This document shows positions 22,999 through 25,915 of a stretch of 25,915 bases of DNA, piece after piece; the first letter of the stretch is position 1, and every line of letters starts with the position of its first letter. Position numbers and translations under genes: made by a program. The stretch covers positions 1 to 25,915 of the forward strand of contig JAQTMA010000037.1 of the NCBI GenBank assembly GCA_028714615.1. Reading direction: 5' to 3'. The notes beneath the pieces are model-generated. The model searched no databases. It saw only the letters and a list, made by a program, of their open reading frames with translations, and was not told the origin of the DNA. This DNA comes from Anaerolineaceae bacterium. Lineage in GTDB: Bacteria > Chloroflexota > Anaerolineae > Anaerolineales > Anaerolineaceae.

Positions 22999-24226
22999 AG
23001 GCTTTGATGAGTTCAGAGCAGACGAGGGAGACGGAATCCATGCCCATGGTGGGGTAGAGGGGGAGGGTGAGTTCGCGGGCGGCGAGGTCGGTGGTGATGG
23101 GGAGGGAGGAGGAGGGGTCGCCGAAGCGGTTTTTGTAATAGGTGAAGGTGTGGGTGGGGGGGTAGTGGATGGAGGTTTGAATTCCCTTCTCCCTTAGGGA
23201 GTCGATGATTTGAATCCGATTCACGCCGGTAGGGAGGATTATGGGCAATAAGTGATGCGAAGGATTGTAGATTGTAGATTGCTGATTGCTGATTGAAGAA
23301 CCACTTGTCTCGGTCTGGAGACTTTCGACAACAGGACCCCTCACCCCCACCCTCTCCCCACTTCGTGGGGCGAGGGAGTCACGGAAGGGGAGGTCGACGA
23401 CGCCGTCGAGGAGCTGCCAGTATTTGAGGGTTAATTCGCGGCGGAGGGCGTTGTTGGCGGGGAGTTTGGCGAGCTGGACGCGGCCGAGGGCGGCGCGGAT
23501 TTCGTCGATGCGGTCGTTGTAGCCGAGGTCGACGACGTCGTAGGTGTAGGCGTGGCCTTTGTGGCGGTCGTAGGTGAGGGTGGTCATGCCGTGGGAGCGC
23601 TGGAGGCGGACTTTGTCGGCGAGGTCGTCGCGATTGGTGATGAGCATGCCGCCTTCGCCGGTGGAGAGGTTTTTGTTGGAGAAGAAGGAGAAGCAGCCGA
23701 GGTCGCCCCAGGCGCCGAGGTGCTGGCCGTCGAGGTAGGCGCCGGGGGCGTGGGCGGCGTCTTCGATGAGGGCGAGGCCGTGGGCGCGGGCGATGGCGAG
23801 GATCTCGGGCATGCGACAGGGGAAGCCGGCGTAGTGCATGACGATGATGGCGCGGGTGCGCGGGGTGATTTTGCGCTCGATGTCAGCGGGGTCGAGGGTG
23901 AGGTCTTGGGGGCCGATGACGTCGGCGAAGACGGGGGTGGCGCCGGTGTAGAGGACGGCGTTGTTGGTGGCAACGAAGGTGAGGGAGGGGGTGATGACTT
24001 CGTCACCGGGGCCGAGGCCGAGGGCGGTGCAGGCGAGGTGGAGGGCCTGGGTGGCGTTGGAGAGGGCGAAGGCGTGTTTGGCGCCGGTGAAGGCGGCGAA
24101 TTCGGATTCGAAGGATTGGGTGACTTCGCCCATGGTGAGCCACTTGGAGTGGAGGACCTCCAACACTGCATTATCTTCTTGGGCGTCATAAGTTAAGTCT
24201 GCGAGGGGGACGATCCAGTTTGTCAT
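22976..24226 (-). CDS. DegT/DnrJ/EryC1-family PLP aminotransferase with in-frame repeat insertion
   Basis: 416 residues from the ATG at 24226 (MTNWIVPLAD). An upstream TTG would only translate repeat sequence. The enzyme makes an amino sugar from a keto-sugar nucleotide using glutamate. ALSNATQALHLA (54-65), EDAAH (D156 binds the PLP nitrogen) and FFSNKNLSTGEGG (K185, Schiff base) are intact. So are NDRIDEIRAALGRVQL and GIQTSIHYPPTH of the C-terminal domain. Residues 283-322 do not belong to the family: they are the translation of a CTCACCC-type hairpin repeat and of the ATC-rich repeat. The last six residues and the stop come from a CACAGAG repeat. With the LegB-like SDR, the likely product is a 4-amino-4,6-dideoxy-HexNAc, by inference. 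Confidence 0.85.
   Translation of the reverse strand: MTNWIVPLADLTYDAQEDNAVLEVLHSKWLTMGEVTQSFESEFAAFTGAKHAFALSNATQALHLACTALGLGPGDEVITPSLTFVATNNAVLYTGATPVFADVIGPQDLTLDPADIERKITPRTRAIIVMHYAGFPCRMPEILAIARAHGLALIEDAAHAPGAYLDGQHLGAWGDLGCFSFFSNKNLSTGEGGMLITNRDDLADKVRLQRSHGMTTLTYDRHKGHAYTYDVVDLGYNDRIDEIRAALGRVQLAKLPANNALRRELTLKYWQLLDGVVDLPFRDSLAPRSGERVGVRGPVVESLQTETSGSSISNQQSTIYNPSHHLLPIILPTGVNRIQIIDSLREKGIQTSIHYPPTHTFTYYKNRFGDPSSSLPITTDLAARELTLPLYPTMGMDSVSLVCSELIKALPQSPQR
23261..23380 (-). repeat. Two intergenic repeats in frame inside the aminotransferase
   Basis: From 23336 to 23380 lies the CTCACCC...GGGGCGAGGG repeat, with a 12-base stem (23350-23376, one mismatch) and a TTC loop, encoding LAPRSGERVGVRG. 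From 23261 to 23297 lies the ATC-rich repeat, encoding SISNQQSTIYNP. No stop codon or frame change is introduced. Both are otherwise intergenic in this window (714-742; 273-328, 21826-21864, 24227-24258, 25108-25141). Confidence 0.85.
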
Positions 24227-24258
24227 TTTAGATTTTAGATTTCTGATTTGAGATTTGA
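24227..24258 (-). repeat. ATC-rich repeat abutting the aminotransferase start codon
   Basis: The minus strand reads CAAATCTCAAATCAG then AAATCTAAAATCTAAA immediately before the ATG at 24226. No Shine-Dalgarno is present between repeat and start codon. Confidence 0.8.
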
Positions 24259-24270
24259 AGGGCAAGAACT

Positions 24271-24391
24271 TTATCCGCTAATTACGCGAATTTTAAAAAC
24301 TTTATAAAACCAATTTTTAAGAACAAAAAACAAATGGTTCTTATAATGCTCTTTCTTAAAATTAGTTCTTATTCGCGTAATTAGCGGATAA
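24271..24391. repeat. Inverted repeat with perfect 21-base arms
   Basis: The arm at 24271-24291 (TTATCCGCTAATTACGCGAA plus T) is repeated in exact reverse complement at 24371-24391, with a 79-base AT-rich spacer. The structure fills the gap between the pyrophosphorylase stop (24397) and the aminotransferase leader. It could fold in the transcript as a large stem-loop, in the manner of a terminator or a mobile miniature element. No ORF lies within it. Confidence 0.85.
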
Positions 24392-24396
24392 CGCAC

Positions 24397-25107
24397 TTAA
24401 CAATCGGGGAGGAAGAGGGGGCGCATGGATTCGAAGTCGAGGGCGGCCTGCTCGTAGTCGTCGGGGCGGCCGAGGTCTTGCCAGTAGCCGGTGAAGGGGA
24501 AGCCGACGACTTTTTCGCCGGCGGCGAGGAGCTTCTTGACGAGGTCGGGGAAGTCGAGGGGCTGGGCGTGGGGGATGTAGTCGAGGACGCGGGGCTCGAA
24601 GACGTAGATGCCCATGGAGACGTGGTAGTCGAGGGTGGGCTTTTCGACGTAGTCGGTGATGATGTTGCCGCCGTTGAGGTGGATGACGCCGAGGTCGATC
24701 TTGACCTGGCGCCGGTGCATGGCGATGGTAGCGAGGGCGCCGTTGTCGCGGTGGAACTGGAGGAGGTCGGGGATGGGGAGGGTGGTGAGGACGTCTCCGT
24801 TGGCGACGAGGAAGGTGGAGTCGAGGGCGGGGATGAGGGAGAGGGGGCCGGCGGTGCCGAGGGGGCAGTCTTCGCGGGAGTAGGAGATGGGGAGGCCGAG
24901 GCGGGCGCCGTCCTGGAAGAAGGCGCGGAGGAGCTCGGAGAGGTGGCCGACGGTGAGGACGGCTTCGGCGACGCCGGCGCGCTTGAGCTGGTGGAGGAGG
25001 ATTTCGAGGATGGGCATGTCGCCGATGGGCATGAGGGGCTTGGGGAAGATGCGGGTGTAGGGGGCCAACCTAGTACCCTTCCCCCCTGCTAAGATGATGG
25101 CTTTCAT
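24397..25107 (-). CDS. NDP-sugar pyrophosphorylase (nucleotidyltransferase)
   Basis: 236 residues from the ATG at 25107. It joins a sugar-1-phosphate to an NTP to give an NDP-sugar and pyrophosphate. MKAIILAGGKGTRLAPYT (1-18) is the GxGxRL nucleotide loop, with K23 in FPKPLMPIGD. DCPLGTAGPLS and LVANGDVLT (metal-binding D) follow, and YVEKP and FPFTGYWQDLGRPDDY close the fold. The length fits single-domain mannose-1-phosphate guanylyltransferase/RmlA-like enzymes without a C-terminal extension. Base and sugar are not certain. Next to a LegB-like dehydratase, a PtmE-like role (activating a glucosamine-1-phosphate) is possible. An ATC-rich repeat ends three bases before the ATG, leaving no Shine-Dalgarno. 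Confidence 0.85.
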   Translation of the reverse strand: MKAIILAGGKGTRLAPYTRIFPKPLMPIGDMPILEILLHQLKRAGVAEAVLTVGHLSELLRAFFQDGARLGLPISYSREDCPLGTAGPLSLIPALDSTFLVANGDVLTTLPIPDLLQFHRDNGALATIAMHRRQVKIDLGVIHLNGGNIITDYVEKPTLDYHVSMGIYVFEPRVLDYIPHAQPLDFPDLVKKLLAAGEKVVGFPFTGYWQDLGRPDDYEQAALDFESMRPLFLPDC

Positions 25108-25141
25108 GGGATTGTTGATTGTAGATTGCTGATTTTAGATT
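25108..25141 (-). repeat. ATC-rich repeat abutting the pyrophosphorylase start codon
   Basis: The minus strand reads AAATCTAAAATCAG then CAATCTACAATCAACAATCCC directly before the ATG at 25107. It is nearly identical in its first 20 bases to the copy before the dehydrogenase start. Confidence 0.85.
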
Positions 25142-25156
25142 TAAGAACAAAGGACT

Positions 25157-25259
25157 TTAACACAGAGGACACAGAGTTTAAGAACAGAGAGGACACAGAG
25201 TTATTAATAAATATTCCTCTGTGATCTCTTGTTTTTAAACTCTGTGTCCTCTGTGTTAA
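25157..25259. repeat. CACAGAG inverted repeat with perfect 24-base arms
   Basis: The 24 bases at 25157-25180 (TTAACACAGAGGACACAGAG plus TTTA) recur in exact reverse complement at 25236-25259. The inner parts (about 25181-25200 and 25216-25235) also pair imperfectly. The structure nearly fills the gap between the stop of the dehydratase gene (25264) and the pyrophosphorylase leader. It could act as a terminator-like stem in either direction. Confidence 0.85.
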
Positions 25260-25263
25260 GGCA

Positions 25264-25915
25264 CTAGATTTCATAGCGATCGGGGTGGTAGAGGGAGAGG
25301 TGGGAGGAGATGAAGTCGAGGGTGAGGCGGAGGCCGGCGGGGAGGGGGATTTCAGGGGACCAGCCGAGGAGGGTGCGGGCTTTGGTGTTGTCGGAGAGGA
25401 GGCGGAGGACTTCGGACTTGGGGGGGCGGACGCGCTGGGGGTCGAGCTGGACGGGGAGGTCGCGGCCGGTGAGGGCGAGGACCTGGCGGACGATCTCGGC
25501 GACGGTGACTTCGGAGCCGGTACCGAGGTTGAAGGTCTGGCCTTCGACGCCGGGGGCGGCGGCGGCGGCGAGGAAACCGGCGACGGTATCGGAGACGTAG
25601 GTGAGGTCGCGGCGGGTGTCGAGGGCGCCGAGGCGGAGGGCGGGCTGGGTGAGGGCCTGGGCGATGATGGTGGGGATGACGGCGCGGGCGGACTGGCGGG
25701 GGCCGTAGGTGTTGAAGGGGCGGACGGTGACGACGGGGAGGTCGTAGGAATTGTAGAAGGCTTCGACGAGCTTGTCGGCGCCGATCTTGGAGGCGGAGGA
25801 GGGGGGTTGGCCCTGGAGGGGGTGGGTTTCGTCGATGGGGACGCGCAGGGCGGTGCCGGAGACGTCGGAGGTGGAGGTGTGGATGAGGCGCTGGGGGTGG
25901 GGCGCGGCGCGGGCG
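25264..25915 (-). CDS. legB: LegB-like SDR sugar-nucleotide 4,6-dehydratase/epimerase, C-terminal part
   Basis: 217 codons are seen; the N-terminus lies beyond the window. It reads HTSTSDVSGTALRVPIDETH, PLQGQ, SASKIGADKLVEAFY, VVTVRPFNTYGPRQSARAVI, RRDLTYVSDTVAGF and FNLGTGSEVTV, ending in YHPDRYEI. This is the extended-SDR pattern closest to LegB-type NAD-dependent 4,6-dehydratases, which make a 4-keto-6-deoxy-HexNAc nucleotide for a DegT aminotransferase. Two conserved tyrosines are serine here. One is the expected Tyr of YxxxK (now S-S-A-S-K, codon 25798-25800); the other is in the STSxVYG motif (now SDVSG). Both look like TAC to TCC changes. The gene may be inactive, variant, or affected by base-calling error. 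Confidence 0.75.
   Translation of the reverse strand, partial: ARAAPHPQRLIHTSTSDVSGTALRVPIDETHPLQGQPPSSASKIGADKLVEAFYNSYDLPVVTVRPFNTYGPRQSARAVIPTIIAQALTQPALRLGALDTRRDLTYVSDTVAGFLAAAAAPGVEGQTFNLGTGSEVTVAEIVRQVLALTGRDLPVQLDPQRVRPPKSEVLRLLSDNTKARTLLGWSPEIPLPAGLRLTLDFISSHLSLYHPDRYEI

Noticed and set aside
24227..24265. TTG start of the aminotransferase at 24265
   Set aside because: The added residues are a translation of the repeat (KSQIRNLKSK); DegT proteins start close to MTNWIVPLAD.
20890..25092. Long open frames on the plus strand across the right flank (for example 20890-21813, 23552-24196, 24478-25092)
   Set aside because: They are glycine/valine/glutamate-rich mirror readings of genes whose codons nearly always end in C. 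The minus-strand frames have full family motifs, so these are by-products of composition.

Overview
The window is a polysaccharide (surface glycan) biosynthesis locus. Every gene I can support is on the minus strand. The host is probably a GC-rich bacterium, possibly Chloroflexota. The grounds are the strongly C-ending codon use in the flanks, the dense intergenic repeat words (ATCTAAAATC/AATCAGCAATC, CACAGAGGACACAGAG, CTCACCC...GGGAGAGGG), and a GAAC-N4-GTTC box inside a promoter. This placement is inference, and no rRNA or marker gene is present to confirm it.

Reading in the direction of transcription (high to low coordinates), the right GC-rich flank (about 20,396-25,915) carries nucleotide-sugar genes: a partial LegB-like SDR dehydratase, an NDP-sugar pyrophosphorylase, a DegT-type PLP aminotransferase, a left-handed beta-helix (hexapeptide) protein and a UDP-N-acetylhexosamine 6-dehydrogenase (WbpA/WecC type). 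It ends with the first ~40 codons of a UDP-uronate-type epimerase. The epimerase breaks off at about 20,387-20,398, where base composition drops sharply.

From there to about 2,160 lies an AT-rich island of ~18 kb with 15 tightly packed genes. They encode a Wzx-like flippase, two methyltransferases, two GT2 and three GT4 glycosyltransferases, an unclassified transferase-like protein, a Wzy/O-antigen-ligase-like membrane protein, an AsnB-type amidotransferase, a DUF362 protein, an ATP-grasp protein, a TPR protein and a formyltransferase. This is a complete-looking toolkit for building, decorating (methyl, formyl, amide) and flipping/polymerising one oligosaccharide repeat unit. No initiating phosphoglycosyltransferase and no Wzz/Wzc chain-length gene is visible, so these must lie elsewhere. 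The intergenic repeats of the flanks are absent from the island.

The left flank is GC-rich again. It has a PF14907-type nucleotidyltransferase-like gene (975-2135), a 720-bp non-coding spacer made largely of repeats (including ~115-nt inverted arms), and the start of a small gene (1-250) with a strong promoter. That promoter contains a perfect GAAC-N4-GTTC palindrome.

The most unusual points are these. (1) The AT-rich cluster appears nested in a locus with a broken epimerase at one edge, with a codon-usage switch inside the neighbouring dehydrogenase. (2) Two different intergenic repeats sit in frame inside the aminotransferase. (3) The same ATC-rich repeat abuts the start codons of three genes where a Shine-Dalgarno would be expected. 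(4) The SDR gene has Ser in place of the YxxxK tyrosine. (5) An ATP-grasp/DUF362 pair of unknown function sits in the middle of the glycan cluster.
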